A stretch of 64,000 bases of DNA from Fen-1273 sp963748405 (GTDB taxonomy: Bacteria; Bacteroidota; Ignavibacteria; UBA10030; UBA6906): positions 496,001 through 560,000 of the forward strand of contig CAVVIT010000011.1 in NCBI GenBank assembly GCA_963748405.1. Reading direction: 5' to 3'. Positions 36,318 to 46,102 of the stretch are shown one piece after another (the stretch's first letter is position 1; each line of letters opens with the position of its first letter). The position numbers were made by a program, and so were the translations under genes. The notes under the pieces are model-generated. The model searched no databases. It was not told the DNA's origin and saw only the letters and a list, made by a program, of their open reading frames with translations.

Positions 36318-36337
36318 CCCCGCACGGGTGCCCGGGG
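36318..36337. terminator. Weak hairpin between convergent genes
   Basis: CCCCG and CGGGG enclose an inner CAC/GTG pair, giving an 8-bp stem with a 2-nt bulge between the HEAT-like gene and the GH38 gene. No T-run. Confidence 0.35.
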
Positions 36338-36340
36338 ATG

Positions 36341-39300
36341 CTACCTGTAGACCTTGACCGTCACGATGCCGTGGGCCCTTGTCGGAACGGTGATGACGTT
36401 TCCTTTGACATCCAGGGCCGCCCCGTCCTCCTCGACGAAATTCGACAGGAGCGCCTTTGAGGGATGGAAGGGGAGTGACACCGCCGCGACCGACGCTTCA
36501 CCCTTTGCGTCGTACCACTGGAGGACCCAGGCGTTCCCCTCTTCCGCCTGCTTGACGGAGGTGAGAACGAGGTTGGACGGCGTGATCGAAAGGAACGAAT
36601 CCGCGGCCGGGAGCTTCCCTTTGTGCGCGTCCGTCATCGACGTCAGGAGCGGCGTGTTGAACTCGTAGCCCCTCTGGAGCGTCGCGGACGACTGCCAGCG
36701 ACCATCGTGCGGATAGAGCGAATACCGGATCAGGTGCTTCCCCCTGTCAGCGGTGGGATCGGGCCATTTCGGGGAGCGGAGCAGCGAGAGCCTCATCGTG
36801 CTCCCCTTGATGTCGTACCCGTACTTGGCGTTGTTGATGAGCGAGACGCCGTACACGTCGGTGGAAACATCGGCCCAGCGCGAGGCCGGGACCTCCACCT
36901 GGGCTTTTTCGATGCTGTTCCTCATCTGCGTCGAGCGGCGGATCGTTCCGTAGGGAGCTTCGTACGTCGCGACGGTATCGGAAAACGCGAGGGGAAACGC
37001 CAGCTTGACCATCGTGTGGTCTTCCCACCAGTCGGCTTCCGTCGTGAAGTCGATCCTGTCGAGCCCGTCGTAGAGTATGATGTCCTGCGTGAAGAACGAC
37101 GACGGGAAGTCCTCCGTCGGGAAGTCCTTCCTGACGCCGGGTTTGAGGTAATCCCGGTGCAGGCGGACGACGGTCCGTACGGGACCCTGTTCGACGAGCT
37201 CGGCGCCGCGGAACGCCGTCGGGAACTCCTTCCCCGTCAGTCCCAGGTTCCACGCGTCCCATTCCTTCGGCGTGTCTTCAAGAAGCTGGAGCCTGTTCCC
37301 GCTGCCGGAGAGGATCTCCTTCCCGTTCCGCCTGTCCGTGATGCTCGTGATCCAGCCCGAGACGCTGTCGACCGCGATGCGGAACAGGGCATTCTCCGGG
37401 GTGAAGGGGCGGACAGAAGAGGGCTGCGCGGGAGAAGGGGGCGCCTTCCTCAGCTCGTACGTTGCATAGCCGAATGCGGGGATGCGTTGCGCGATGAAGA
37501 GGACCTGCCGCTCATAGCGCGAATTCTGCACCGTCTGCGACGGGATCTCCCTGCCGAGGTGATCGTAGACCGCGTAGGTTGCGTCGTCCCCGGCCCTGAG
37601 ATCGACGGCGGCGACGTCGGTCCGTTCCCAGGAGAGTGTGTTGAAGACGATGAACGGCGTTCCGTGCCTGAACCCGGCCGTGCTTGCGTGCGCAGCGATG
37701 GCATCGAGCGCGCCCGAGAGCTCGAACCGGCCGATCGACTGCGCCTCGCTGTGCGTGGCCGTGGCGTCGATATAGACCTCGCGTATGCCCGAGCCGGGCA
37801 GGATGTCGTGGAACTGGTTGAACATCACGTCTCTCCAGGCGTCCTCGATCGCCCCTCCGTTGTAGGGGCGGCCGGAGAGGGAGGCGAACGACGAGACCTT
37901 CTCCGCGTTCGTGAGGAGGGCCTCGTTGGACCTGTTGAACTTTTTCATCGCCGCCTGCGTCGTGAACGTCCCCTGGTGGTATTCCAGGTAGAGTTCGTTC
38001 TTCCAGACCGGGAGATCGCTGAGGTCGTTCGAGCGGAGCCAGTCGATGTAGTGCCCCGCCGTCCCGTATTCGATCTTCGGGAACATGTCAAGCGTCTTCA
38101 GCCTGTCGATCCGGTCGAGCATCTCGAGCGACGGCCCGCCTCCGTGGTCCCCGATGCCGAACAGGATGAGCATTTTCGTGAAGCCGGTGTTCGCCTCGAA
38201 CTGCCGCATCCAGTCCACGAGCTGGAACGGGTTGTCGATCGTATTCACGTAGTCGAACGGGAAATAGCTCAGGATCCGCGAGCCGTCCGGCGATTCCCAC
38301 CAGAACGTCCGGTAGGGGAACACGTTCGTCTCGTTCCACCCGATCTTTTGCGTGATGAAGGCGTCGATCCCCGCGTTCCTGTAGAACGCCGGCATGTTCA
38401 GGTTGTACCCGAAGGAGTCCGGGTTCCAGCCGACCTTCACGTCCGCCCCCAGTTTCGTCCGGAAATATTTCTTCGCGTACAGGAGCTGGTGCGACCAGGA
38501 TTCGCCCGAGGGAAGATTGCAGTCCGGTTCCACCCACATGCCCCCGATGACTTCCCACCTGCCGTCCTTCACGCGCCCGCGTATCTGGGTGAAGAGATCG
38601 GGATACAGGCGTTCGATCCAGTCGTAGTACGCCGCGGAGCTCTGTGTGTACGTGAAATCCGGCCGCGCGGCCATCATGTTCATCACGGAGGAGAACGTGT
38701 TCCTGCAAACCATGATCGTTTCCTTCGAGCGCCAGAGCCAGGCCGCGTCGATGTGCGCGTTGGCGTCGAGGTAGAGCGTGAACCGGTGGACGAACGCCGC
38801 GACCGGGGCCAGCTTCGTCCGCGCGGCGGACAGGGACATGCGGAAGCGGTCGACCGAACCGTTCACGAGGGAGGCGGCGTCCACCTCCGCCGCCGTCGCC
38901 TGCAGGAGCGCGTTGAGTTTTGACTTCTCCTGCCTGTCCATGCGGGACTTGTCCACGCCCGGGTCCACCTTCACACGCGCGTTTGTCTGGTAGGTATCGA
39001 AGCTGAGCAGCTTCTGCGCCACCTTCAGCCCGAGCGAGAAATCGTCCACCGTCCGGGCCAGCGGGTTGTCGTTCCCCGGCACGATCTGCGCCCGGAGGAG
39101 GCGCAGGGGGCCGCCGGTGTTCATGGCCTTGATCACCAGGAGAAACTTCTGTCCCGGTTCCGCGTGCTTCGTGAGCTCGAATTCACCGTCCCAGGGGAAG
39201 TACCCCCTGCTTTCCCCGTTCACGAACAGGTACCCGTAGTCGTCGACGGTCACGAGAAACCGCACCGTTCCCGAGGTCGTCTGTCCCACCATCCTGTCGG

Positions 39301-39550
39301 GGAGCGTGATTTCCTTCCGTATCCAGCACGAGTCGATGTACAGGCGTGCGTCGATCGTGAGCGTCGCCCATTTCGAGTCGTCGAACCCGGGCTTTGTCGG
39401 ATCCTGCGAGAAATCCGTGCTGTACTTCCAGTTGTCCGCCGTTCCCTTGCTCGCGGATTCGAGCTGTGCGACGAGTTTGTCGACGTTCGATTGGCCGGAA
39501 GCGGCGAACGGCATGAACAGCGCAAGGAGTGCCGCGGTGATGGTTTTCAT
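36341..39550 (-). CDS. Secreted GH38 alpha-mannosidase
   Basis: 1069 residues. The start at 39550 directly precedes a signal peptide (ITAALLALFMPFAASGQ); an ATG 13 codons earlier adds a polar stretch and is less likely. GH38 features: zinc ligands in NAHIDAAWLWR (His266, Asp268) and the nucleophile Asp378 in GWNPDSFGYN. A beta-sandwich N-terminal region and a large C-terminal beta domain match the family length. It hydrolyses alpha-mannosides, probably in the periplasm or outside the cell. It is the last gene of the glycan operon, 79 bp after the aldo/keto reductase gene. Confidence 0.92.
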   Translation of the reverse strand: MKTITAALLALFMPFAASGQSNVDKLVAQLESASKGTADNWKYSTDFSQDPTKPGFDDSKWATLTIDARLYIDSCWIRKEITLPDRMVGQTTSGTVRFLVTVDDYGYLFVNGESRGYFPWDGEFELTKHAEPGQKFLLVIKAMNTGGPLRLLRAQIVPGNDNPLARTVDDFSLGLKVAQKLLSFDTYQTNARVKVDPGVDKSRMDRQEKSKLNALLQATAAEVDAASLVNGSVDRFRMSLSAARTKLAPVAAFVHRFTLYLDANAHIDAAWLWRSKETIMVCRNTFSSVMNMMAARPDFTYTQSSAAYYDWIERLYPDLFTQIRGRVKDGRWEVIGGMWVEPDCNLPSGESWSHQLLYAKKYFRTKLGADVKVGWNPDSFGYNLNMPAFYRNAGIDAFITQKIGWNETNVFPYRTFWWESPDGSRILSYFPFDYVNTIDNPFQLVDWMRQFEANTGFTKMLILFGIGDHGGGPSLEMLDRIDRLKTLDMFPKIEYGTAGHYIDWLRSNDLSDLPVWKNELYLEYHQGTFTTQAAMKKFNRSNEALLTNAEKVSSFASLSGRPYNGGAIEDAWRDVMFNQFHDILPGSGIREVYIDATATHSEAQSIGRFELSGALDAIAAHASTAGFRHGTPFIVFNTLSWERTDVAAVDLRAGDDATYAVYDHLGREIPSQTVQNSRYERQVLFIAQRIPAFGYATYELRKAPPSPAQPSSVRPFTPENALFRIAVDSVSGWITSITDRRNGKEILSGSGNRLQLLEDTPKEWDAWNLGLTGKEFPTAFRGAELVEQGPVRTVVRLHRDYLKPGVRKDFPTEDFPSSFFTQDIILYDGLDRIDFTTEADWWEDHTMVKLAFPLAFSDTVATYEAPYGTIRRSTQMRNSIEKAQVEVPASRWADVSTDVYGVSLINNAKYGYDIKGSTMRLSLLRSPKWPDPTADRGKHLIRYSLYPHDGRWQSSATLQRGYEFNTPLLTSMTDAHKGKLPAADSFLSITPSNLVLTSVKQAEEGNAWVLQWYDAKGEASVAAVSLPFHPSKALLSNFVEEDGAALDVKGNVITVPTRAHGIVTVKVYR

Positions 39551-39629
39551 GAGATGATTCCCCGTTGTTGTCGTGACGGTCTTCGTCATCCGGGCCTCCC
39601 CGTGGGGGGGAGACGACCGGAGTGCTTCA

Positions 39630-40538
39630 TCAGGTATGGTGTTCCGCCCCGGCGGCCTCTTCCTCGAGCGCCAGGATCTCCTCCCGGGAGAGTTCCCATC
39701 CGAGCGCGCCGGCGTTTTCGGCCGCCTGCGCGGCGCTGCGCGCCCCGGCGATCGGCACCGCTCCTTTCCCGATGACCCAGTTGAGCGCCACCTGGGACGG
39801 TGTCTTGCCGTGCCCTGTTCCGATCTCCTTCAGCAGGCCGGTGAGGGGCATCAGAGAATCGAGCTGGCCGCGCGTGATGGCCTGCCGGTTTCTCCCCGGG
39901 GGGAGGCTCCCCGGTGCATACTTGCCGCTCAGGATTCCCATCGCAAGAGGTGAATAGGCCAGGAGCGTCATCCCCAGCTCCCGGCAGAGCGCAAGCACGC
40001 CGTTGTGTTCCGGATCCCTGTGGAGAAGGCTGAACTGCACCTGCACGCTGGCGAGTTTCTGCCCCCGTCGTGCAAGCGTCTCGTACGCCTTCCGGACCTG
40101 GTCGGGGGAATAGTTCGATACTCCGGCCCCCCTGATGAGGCCGTCGGCGGCGGCCTCGGCGAGCGCCTCCATCCAGATGCCGATCGAGGAGAACCGGGTC
40201 GGCCAGTGAATCTGGTAGAGGTCGATCGTCGTCAGGCCGAGCCGTTTCAGGCTCCCCTCCAGGGCGGACCGGAGATGTTTCGGGCGCCACTGCGACCGGA
40301 AGGGGGAAAATTTTGTCGCGACCCGGACCTGTGCTCCCGCACCGGCAATGAACCTGCCGAGCATCCGCTCGGCCTCCCCGGCGCCGTATCTTTCGGCCGT
40401 GTCGAAGAGGTTGATCCCGGCACGGAGAGACGCGGCGAACGCCTTCTCCAGATCCTGTTCGGCCGGCCCCGCTCCCCACCCCTCCCGGTCCCCCCAGGAC
40501 CAGGTCCCGACAGCCATCGGGCCGAGGGCCGGGCTCAT
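39630..40538 (-). CDS. Aldo/keto reductase
   Basis: 302 residues. The catalytic tetrad is readable: Asp and Tyr in FDTAERYG, Lys in VATKFSP, His in YQIHWPT. The NADPH-binding end GARSAAQAAENAGAL is typical. It reduces or oxidises a sugar or aldehyde with NAD(P)H in the cytoplasm. Position between the importer and a mannosidase suggests a sugar substrate. The ATG shares ATGA with the permease stop. Confidence 0.9.
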   Translation of the reverse strand: MSPALGPMAVGTWSWGDREGWGAGPAEQDLEKAFAASLRAGINLFDTAERYGAGEAERMLGRFIAGAGAQVRVATKFSPFRSQWRPKHLRSALEGSLKRLGLTTIDLYQIHWPTRFSSIGIWMEALAEAAADGLIRGAGVSNYSPDQVRKAYETLARRGQKLASVQVQFSLLHRDPEHNGVLALCRELGMTLLAYSPLAMGILSGKYAPGSLPPGRNRQAITRGQLDSLMPLTGLLKEIGTGHGKTPSQVALNWVIGKGAVPIAGARSAAQAAENAGALGWELSREEILALEEEAAGAEHHT

Positions 40539-41491
40539 TTCTTCCTTCTCCTGATCTGATCGAGCATCACCGCCAGGAGGATGACGACGCCGACGATGAC
40601 CTGCTGGATATACGAGTTGACGTTGAGGAGATTCAGCCCGTTGCGGAGGACGGCGATGAGCATCGCGCCGATGAACGTGCCGATGATCGACCCCGACCCC
40701 CCGGAGAGGCTTGTTCCCCCGACCACCACCGCCGCGATGACGTCGAGTTCGTAGGCGACCCCGGCATTCGGCTGCCCGGAATTCATGCGCGAAGCAAGGA
40801 GGATGCCGCTCAGGGCGGCGAGCGACCCCGAGAGAATATACACGTTGATGAGAACCCGCCCGGTCCGTATGCCCGCAAGGCGCGCGGCCTCGATGTTCCC
40901 GCCGACCGCGTACACGTAGCGGCCGAACCGTGTCCGGGTCAGGATGACGTGCGACGCGATAAACGCGCCGACCATGATGAGCGTCGGCACGGGGACGGCG
41001 AGGATCCGGCCGGTGCCCAGGAACGCGAATCCTTCGGGAAGCTCCCAGACGGGGCGTCCGTCCGTCCAGACGAACGCCGCGCCCCGCCAGATCGTCATCG
41101 TGGCGAGCGTCACGATGAACGGCGCGATGTTGAAGCGCGTGATGCAGAATCCCGCGAACGCCCCGGAGAGCGCGCCGAGGGCCAGCCCGGCGGCGATCGC
41201 GGCGATAAACGCGGCAACGGGGGGGAGATTCGTCTTGAGGATCGTCGTCGACACGATCCCCGCGAACGCCACGAGCGACCCCACCGACAGGTCGATGCCC
41301 CCGGTGAGGATGACGAACGTCATCCCTGCGGCGATGATCGCGGTGATGGATGCCTGGAGCGAAACGTTCAGAAGATTGTCCGGCGTGAAGAAATAGGGGG
41401 AGAGGACGGCGAAGAGAACGAACTCCAGGATGAACGCGATCCCGATGCCGAATTCCCCCGAGAGTCTGCCCCTGAAACGGTCTGAAGTCAT
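40535..41491 (-). CDS. Ribose-type sugar ABC transporter permease
   Basis: 318 residues, about nine membrane segments. The RbsC-family wording is clear: AAGMTFVILTGGIDLSVGSLVAF and GTSLSGGSGSIIGTFIGAMLIAVLRNGLNLL. It is the inner-membrane channel of a carbohydrate uptake (CUT2) system. The ATG at 41491 overlaps the ATPase stop by 4 bp; in-frame codons further upstream lie in the ATPase gene. Confidence 0.93.
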   Translation of the reverse strand: MTSDRFRGRLSGEFGIGIAFILEFVLFAVLSPYFFTPDNLLNVSLQASITAIIAAGMTFVILTGGIDLSVGSLVAFAGIVSTTILKTNLPPVAAFIAAIAAGLALGALSGAFAGFCITRFNIAPFIVTLATMTIWRGAAFVWTDGRPVWELPEGFAFLGTGRILAVPVPTLIMVGAFIASHVILTRTRFGRYVYAVGGNIEAARLAGIRTGRVLINVYILSGSLAALSGILLASRMNSGQPNAGVAYELDVIAAVVVGGTSLSGGSGSIIGTFIGAMLIAVLRNGLNLLNVNSYIQQVIVGVVILLAVMLDQIRRRKK

Positions 41492-42984
41492 CGTCGGTTC
41501 ACGTGTGCGTATGTCATGACGGCCTCCTGCGTTGCCCCGGCGCCTTCCAGAATTCCCGTGAGCCGACCCTCGCACATGACCGCGACGCGGTGGCAGATGC
41601 CGAGGAGCTCGGGAAGATCGGACGAGATGACGATCACGCCGATCCCCTGCTGGGCGAGCCGGTTGATGAGCATGTAAATCTCGTATTTCACCCCCACGTC
41701 GATCCCCGCCGTCGGCTCGTCGAAGATCAGCACGCGGGCCCTGGTATTGAGCCACCGGGCGAGGACCACTTTCTGACGGTTCCCGCCGCTCAGCGTTTCG
41801 ACGATGTCGCCGATCCCCGGAGCTTTGATCCTCAGGTCGTCGGCGAGCCTCCTGGCGGCGGTCTCCTCTTTCTTCCTGTCGATGAACGGCCCGGTGAGCA
41901 TTGCCCGGAGATTCGCAAGCGAAATGTTCTCCCGTATCGACATCTGCATCACGAGCCCGTATCTGTTCCGGTCCTCGGTCAGGAGGCCGATCCCTTCCTG
42001 TATCGCGCGGTGCGGCGAATCGGGAGCAATTTCCCTCCCGTCGAGAAACATCCGTCCGCCGGTTTTCGTGTCCGCGCCGAACACGAGCCGGGCGAGCTCC
42101 GAACGCCCCGCCCCCACGAGCCCCGCAAGCCCGAGGATTTCCCCCGTGTACAGCGTGAGGCTCACGTCCGTCACCCTGGCGGAACTCAGGTTCTCGATGC
42201 GGAGGATCTCTTTCCCCCTCTCCAGCGTGACGCGCGGGTACTCATTTTCCAGCTCGCGCCCCACCATCTTCCGTATCAGGCCGCGCCGGTCGATCTCCCG
42301 TATCCCGCAGGAGTGCACGAGCGCGCCGTCCCGGAGCACCGTGACCCTGTCGCCGACCTCGAAAATCTCCTCCAGCCTGTGGGAGATGTAGATGATGCCG
42401 ACCCCGTGCGACTTGAGCGAGCGGATCACCGCGAAGAGGTTTTCGGTCTCCCGTTCGGTCAGGGGAGCGGTCGGTTCGTCCATGGCGAGGACCCTGACGT
42501 TCCGGGAGAGCGCCTTGGCGATTTCGACCATCTGCTGCTGCGCGACGCTCAGCCGCCCGACGGGCGTCCCCGTGTCGATCGATTCTCCCAGCCGGGCCAG
42601 CGCGGCGGCGGCCTGTTCCACCATCGCGGGCCTGTCGATGATCGGCGTGCGTCCCCGGACCGGTTCGCTCCCCAGGAGGATGTTCTCCGCGACGGAGAGC
42701 GCGGGGACGAGCTTGAAATCCTGGTAGATCACGCCGATTCCCAGGTGCTGCGCGTCGGCGGGGGACCCCAGGCGGGCCTCCTCCCCGGCGATGCGTATCG
42801 ATCCGCTCTCCCTGCGCACCGCGCCGGAGAGGACCTTGATGAGCGTCGATTTCCCCGCGCCGTTCTCGCCGACGAGGCAGTTCACCTCCCCGGCCTGCAG
42901 CGTGAAATCGACGCCGCTGAGCGCGAGGACGCCGGGATACCGCTTGGTGATCCCCCGCATTTCAAGGAGGGGGCTCATTGTCAC
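41488..42984 (-). CDS. Ribose-type sugar ABC transporter ATP-binding protein (double ATPase)
   Basis: 498 residues, two ABC cassettes as in RbsA/MglA. First cassette: Walker A GENGAGKST, signature LSVAQQQMVEIAKAL, Walker B VLAMDEPTAPL. The second half has a degenerate Walker A (GLVGAGRSEL) with signature LSGGNRQKVVLARWL and LIFDEPTAGIDVG, as is normal for this family. The start is a GTG sharing GTGA with the binding-protein stop; an ATG two codons later is possible. Confidence 0.93.
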   Translation of the reverse strand: MTMSPLLEMRGITKRYPGVLALSGVDFTLQAGEVNCLVGENGAGKSTLIKVLSGAVRRESGSIRIAGEEARLGSPADAQHLGIGVIYQDFKLVPALSVAENILLGSEPVRGRTPIIDRPAMVEQAAAALARLGESIDTGTPVGRLSVAQQQMVEIAKALSRNVRVLAMDEPTAPLTERETENLFAVIRSLKSHGVGIIYISHRLEEIFEVGDRVTVLRDGALVHSCGIREIDRRGLIRKMVGRELENEYPRVTLERGKEILRIENLSSARVTDVSLTLYTGEILGLAGLVGAGRSELARLVFGADTKTGGRMFLDGREIAPDSPHRAIQEGIGLLTEDRNRYGLVMQMSIRENISLANLRAMLTGPFIDRKKEETAARRLADDLRIKAPGIGDIVETLSGGNRQKVVLARWLNTRARVLIFDEPTAGIDVGVKYEIYMLINRLAQQGIGVIVISSDLPELLGICHRVAVMCEGRLTGILEGAGATQEAVMTYAHVNRR

Positions 42985-43895
42985 TTTTCGGGGTTTCTGA
43001 GGAAATACTCGGCGTCGGCGATGCCCACTTCCACGGGAACGACCGCCGGGACCTGCTTGCCCGCGAAATAGTCCCGGATCATGTCGATGGTCATCGTGCC
43101 GATCTTCTTCGGGTACTGGATGACGTCCGCCTTCAGGGGTGTTCCCCGGGTGATCGCGTCGGCCGCCGGCGGGGTGGCGTCGTATCCCACGATGATGATG
43201 TTCATCCGTTTGAACTGCTGCACCGCGTCGAGCGCGCCGAGCGCGGTCGCGTCATTGATGCCGAAAATCCCGTCGAGCCGGGGGTTTCCCTGGAGGACGT
43301 CCGCGGTCGCTTCAAGCGACTTGTCGCGGACCGCCTGACCGTTGACGTCGGCGACGACGGTGATGCCGGGGTAGCGCCCGATCGCTTCGCGGAACCCCTG
43401 GACCCGGTCGAGGACGGACGTGGCGACCGGATTGTTGACGATGGCGATCCTGCCCGTGCCGTTCAACGCTTTTGCCATATATTCTCCCGCGAGCCTTCCC
43501 CCCGCGACGTTGTCGGAGGCGATGTGGCTGACGACCTTCCCTTCCTGTGCGGCGATGTCGGCGGTGAAGACGGGGATGTTCGCATCATTGGCCTTCCGGA
43601 TTCCCGGCCCGATCCCCTTCGAGTCGACCGGACAAACGATGACCGCGTCGACCTTGCGCGCGACGAAATCTTCGATCTGGCTGATCTGCTTGCCGAGGTC
43701 GAATTCGGCGGAGGTGATCACGAGCCCGTAGTGCTCCCGGGCCGCCTCTTCCCGCAGTCCCTCTTCGAGGTCCTTGTAAAAAATGTGCCCCCGCGTGAGG
43801 AGAGCGACGCCGATCGTCTTCGTATTCCCCTGCTCCGTTTTCTTCGCGCAGGCAAGGCTGAGCGTGCACATCAGGAGTATGAGCGTTCGTTTCAT
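42981..43895 (-). CDS. Sugar-binding lipoprotein of the ABC importer
   Basis: 304 residues, periplasmic-binding-protein type I fold (ribose/galactose class: KTIGVALLTRGHIFYKDLEEG, FGINDATALGALDAV, GYDATPPAADAI). A lipobox LSLAC marks lipid attachment. The ATG at 43895 has GGAG five bases upstream. An alternative ATG at 43922 would overlap the galK stop by 4 bp but has the GGAG too close. The fold suggests a pentose or hexose ligand; the flanking GH38, GH31 and galK suggest mannose, glucose or galactose. Confidence 0.9.
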   Translation of the reverse strand: MKRTLILLMCTLSLACAKKTEQGNTKTIGVALLTRGHIFYKDLEEGLREEAAREHYGLVITSAEFDLGKQISQIEDFVARKVDAVIVCPVDSKGIGPGIRKANDANIPVFTADIAAQEGKVVSHIASDNVAGGRLAGEYMAKALNGTGRIAIVNNPVATSVLDRVQGFREAIGRYPGITVVADVNGQAVRDKSLEATADVLQGNPRLDGIFGINDATALGALDAVQQFKRMNIIIVGYDATPPAADAITRGTPLKADVIQYPKKIGTMTIDMIRDYFAGKQVPAVVPVEVGIADAEYFLRNPEK

Positions 43896-43918
43896 TGGTT
43901 CTCCGGTGAGTGGTCTGA

Positions 43919-45127
43919 TCATTGCTCCAGGCGCGTCGCCCTGGCCCCGCTGTCGATCGAACAGACGTACACGGAGGCCTGCTTCCCGTTCCTGGCGCGA
44001 TAGCCTTCGTGAATCCTGCCGATGATCCCTTCAGTGAGATCCTGTTTTGCGAGACAGATGGCGCATCCCCCGAACCCCGCCCCGGTCATGCGCGCCCCGT
44101 AGACGCCGTCGGCGCCGGCGCACAGGTCGACGATAAGATCGAGCTCGGGGCAGCTCACCTCGTAGTCCCTGCGGAGGCTCATGTGCGATTCGTACATGAG
44201 CTTGCCGAATTCCTCGAGGTTTCCCCTGCGCAGTGCGCCGGCCGAGCGCTGCACGCGGTCGTTCTCCGTCACGACGTGCATGCATCGTCTCCGGACGACC
44301 GGGTCCAGGAGATCCTGATACTCTTCCAGCGCGGCAAGCGACACGTCGCGGAGCGCCGTGATCCCGTCGAGCCGCGAGGAGAGGATGCGGACGCCGGCGC
44401 TGCACTCCTCGCGCCTCCGGTTGTATTCCGAGGAGGCGAGTGCACGCTTCACCCCGGTGTCGCACACGACGAGGTCCACGCCGTGCGGAATCGGCACGTG
44501 CTCGAATGCGAGGGTCCTGCAGTCGAGCAGGAGCGCGTTCTCCCTGGCGCCCAGGCAGGAGACGAACTGGTCCATGATGCCGCAGCGGACCCCCGCGAAC
44601 TCGTGTTCCGCCCTCTGGCAGAGCTTTGCGGTCTCCACGGGAGGAACCGTCAGTCCGTTCAGCTCAAGCAGTGCGAATGCCGCGGCAAGTTCGAGCGCCG
44701 CCGAGGAGCTGAGTCCGGCGCCTCTCGGGACGTCCCCGTGGATGTACAGGTTTGCCCCGCGCAGGGGAGTTCCCCGCTCCTGGATCATGGAGGCCACTCC
44801 CGTCAGGTAGTCGGTCCAGGCCCGGCGTTCGGAAGGGTACAGACGACCGAGCGGGAAGCTCGCGTCCTTCCCCGATCCCGGGTTCATGACGAGCCGGTCG
44901 TCGTCCCGGGGACCGATCGCCACGGCGGTGGCGCGGTCGATCGCCGCCGGAAGAACGTACCCGTCATTGTAATCGGTATGTTCACCGATGAGATTCACCC
45001 GCCCCGGGGCCGAAGCAACGGCGTGTGGATTTGCCCCGAAGTGCTTCGCGTACGCGGATACTGCTTGTAGTTCGATCGAATCTCGAGAGGGACTCACGTG
45101 CAAGGAAAGCTTTACAGAAGGTAACAA
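43919..45127 (-). CDS. galK: Galactokinase
   Basis: About 402 residues. Signature GRVNLIGEHTDYNDGYVLP near residue 43, GHMP ATP loop PRGAGLSSSAALELA and the C-terminal MTGAGFGGCAICL. It phosphorylates galactose at C1, first step of the Leloir pathway; galT and galE are not nearby. The annotated start is a TTG at 45127 preceded by GGCGGGGAA; a GTG at 45097 (ten codons later) is an equal alternative. Position behind GH172 and before the importer ties it to sugar uptake. Confidence 0.9.
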   Translation of the reverse strand: MLPSVKLSLHVSPSRDSIELQAVSAYAKHFGANPHAVASAPGRVNLIGEHTDYNDGYVLPAAIDRATAVAIGPRDDDRLVMNPGSGKDASFPLGRLYPSERRAWTDYLTGVASMIQERGTPLRGANLYIHGDVPRGAGLSSSAALELAAAFALLELNGLTVPPVETAKLCQRAEHEFAGVRCGIMDQFVSCLGARENALLLDCRTLAFEHVPIPHGVDLVVCDTGVKRALASSEYNRRREECSAGVRILSSRLDGITALRDVSLAALEEYQDLLDPVVRRRCMHVVTENDRVQRSAGALRRGNLEEFGKLMYESHMSLRRDYEVSCPELDLIVDLCAGADGVYGARMTGAGFGGCAICLAKQDLTEGIIGRIHEGYRARNGKQASVYVCSIDSGARATRLEQ

Positions 45128-45142
45128 TTCCCCGCCGGTATA

Positions 45143-46102
45143 TCAATCAGAGGGATGCTCCAGGTAGTAAATGACCGCATACCCGATATGGCAGAATCTC
45201 GACTGCGGACAGGCCGGCCAGCCCCCCCAGGATTCCCAGTAAAGCGTGAAGTCGTGTTCGAACGGGATGCGGTCCGGCTCGTGGATCCGGTAGAATGCGT
45301 CGAGATAACGGTTGTCCTTCCGTTTCCCGAACGTCGGTGACCCGTGGAAATCGGATGTCCGCGACGTGAGCCTCCCCGCACTCTCCCAGTTGTAATAGTA
45401 TCCGCAGTAGTCCTCCGTCCCCGTGGAGAGGTGGACGGTTTTGCCGTCCGGGACGCAGTAGAAGTCCCGTTCCTCGTAGGCCCGGTTGTTTCCCGTGGTG
45501 CTGTCGGAGAGCATCCAGAAGTACATCGACCAGTACGCCCCCCGGCCGGCGGATTTCAGGACGAGGAGCGTGTCGTTGGCGTCGCAGTCCGCCGGGAGGC
45601 TGTCACCCGTGCACGCATAAAACTCGCTGTATCTCCCCCTCGGCCGCCTCCCGGTTTCATAGAAGATGTTATAGAAGGCGGCCCACGCGGTATCTCCCGT
45701 GATGCGCACGTTCACCGAGTCCGAAAAGGGAATGTCGAAGTACGCGTTGTGCCCCGCCGTGGCGCCGTTCTCGAGACCGGTGTTCGTTACCGAGAAATAC
45801 CTGCTCGTGAATCCGTCGTTGCCCGTGGCGCTTGACATGATGCTGGCGCGCGACATGAACAGGTTGCCGAACCTCCCGGCATAGCGGAGCGTGCCGTCGA
45901 CGCGGATCGTACACGCCGCCCGGGGCGGTGCCAGGATGAACCAGGATTTCACGGTTCCCCCGCCCGGGCTGGCAATCTTCAGATCCAGCGTCCTGTCGAC
46001 CCACAGGTTTCCCGCCAGCGTTCCTATCGGATTTGGGTCGTCCTGTGATTTGCCGGGCGCTGATGAAAGGAGGATCAGGAGTGCTGTGCAGAGTCTTTTC
46101 AC
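45143..46102 (-). CDS. Secreted DUF2961 (GH172-like) glycosidase-family protein
   Basis: 319 residues with a signal peptide (LCTALLILLSSAPGKS). The diagnostic DUF2961 blocks are LSTGTEDYCGYYYNWES and YRIHEPDRIPFEHDFTLYW. GH172 members include difructose-dianhydride synthases and exo-alpha-D-arabinofuranosidases, so an exo-glycosidase is likely. It is on the short side for the family and seems to lack some N-terminal sequence. Starts at a GTG that shares GTGA with the GH31 stop. Confidence 0.82.
   Translation of the reverse strand: MKRLCTALLILLSSAPGKSQDDPNPIGTLAGNLWVDRTLDLKIASPGGGTVKSWFILAPPRAACTIRVDGTLRYAGRFGNLFMSRASIMSSATGNDGFTSRYFSVTNTGLENGATAGHNAYFDIPFSDSVNVRITGDTAWAAFYNIFYETGRRPRGRYSEFYACTGDSLPADCDANDTLLVLKSAGRGAYWSMYFWMLSDSTTGNNRAYEERDFYCVPDGKTVHLSTGTEDYCGYYYNWESAGRLTSRTSDFHGSPTFGKRKDNRYLDAFYRIHEPDRIPFEHDFTLYWESWGGWPACPQSRFCHIGYAVIYYLEHPSD

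Noticed and set aside
36623..38923. A 766-codon open frame on the plus strand
   Set aside because: Antisense to the GH38 gene, Arg/Glu/Pro-rich, no domain or ribosome-binding site; a shadow of the real gene.
41503..43071. A 522-codon open frame on the plus strand
   Set aside because: Antisense to the ABC ATPase gene, which has all ABC motifs.
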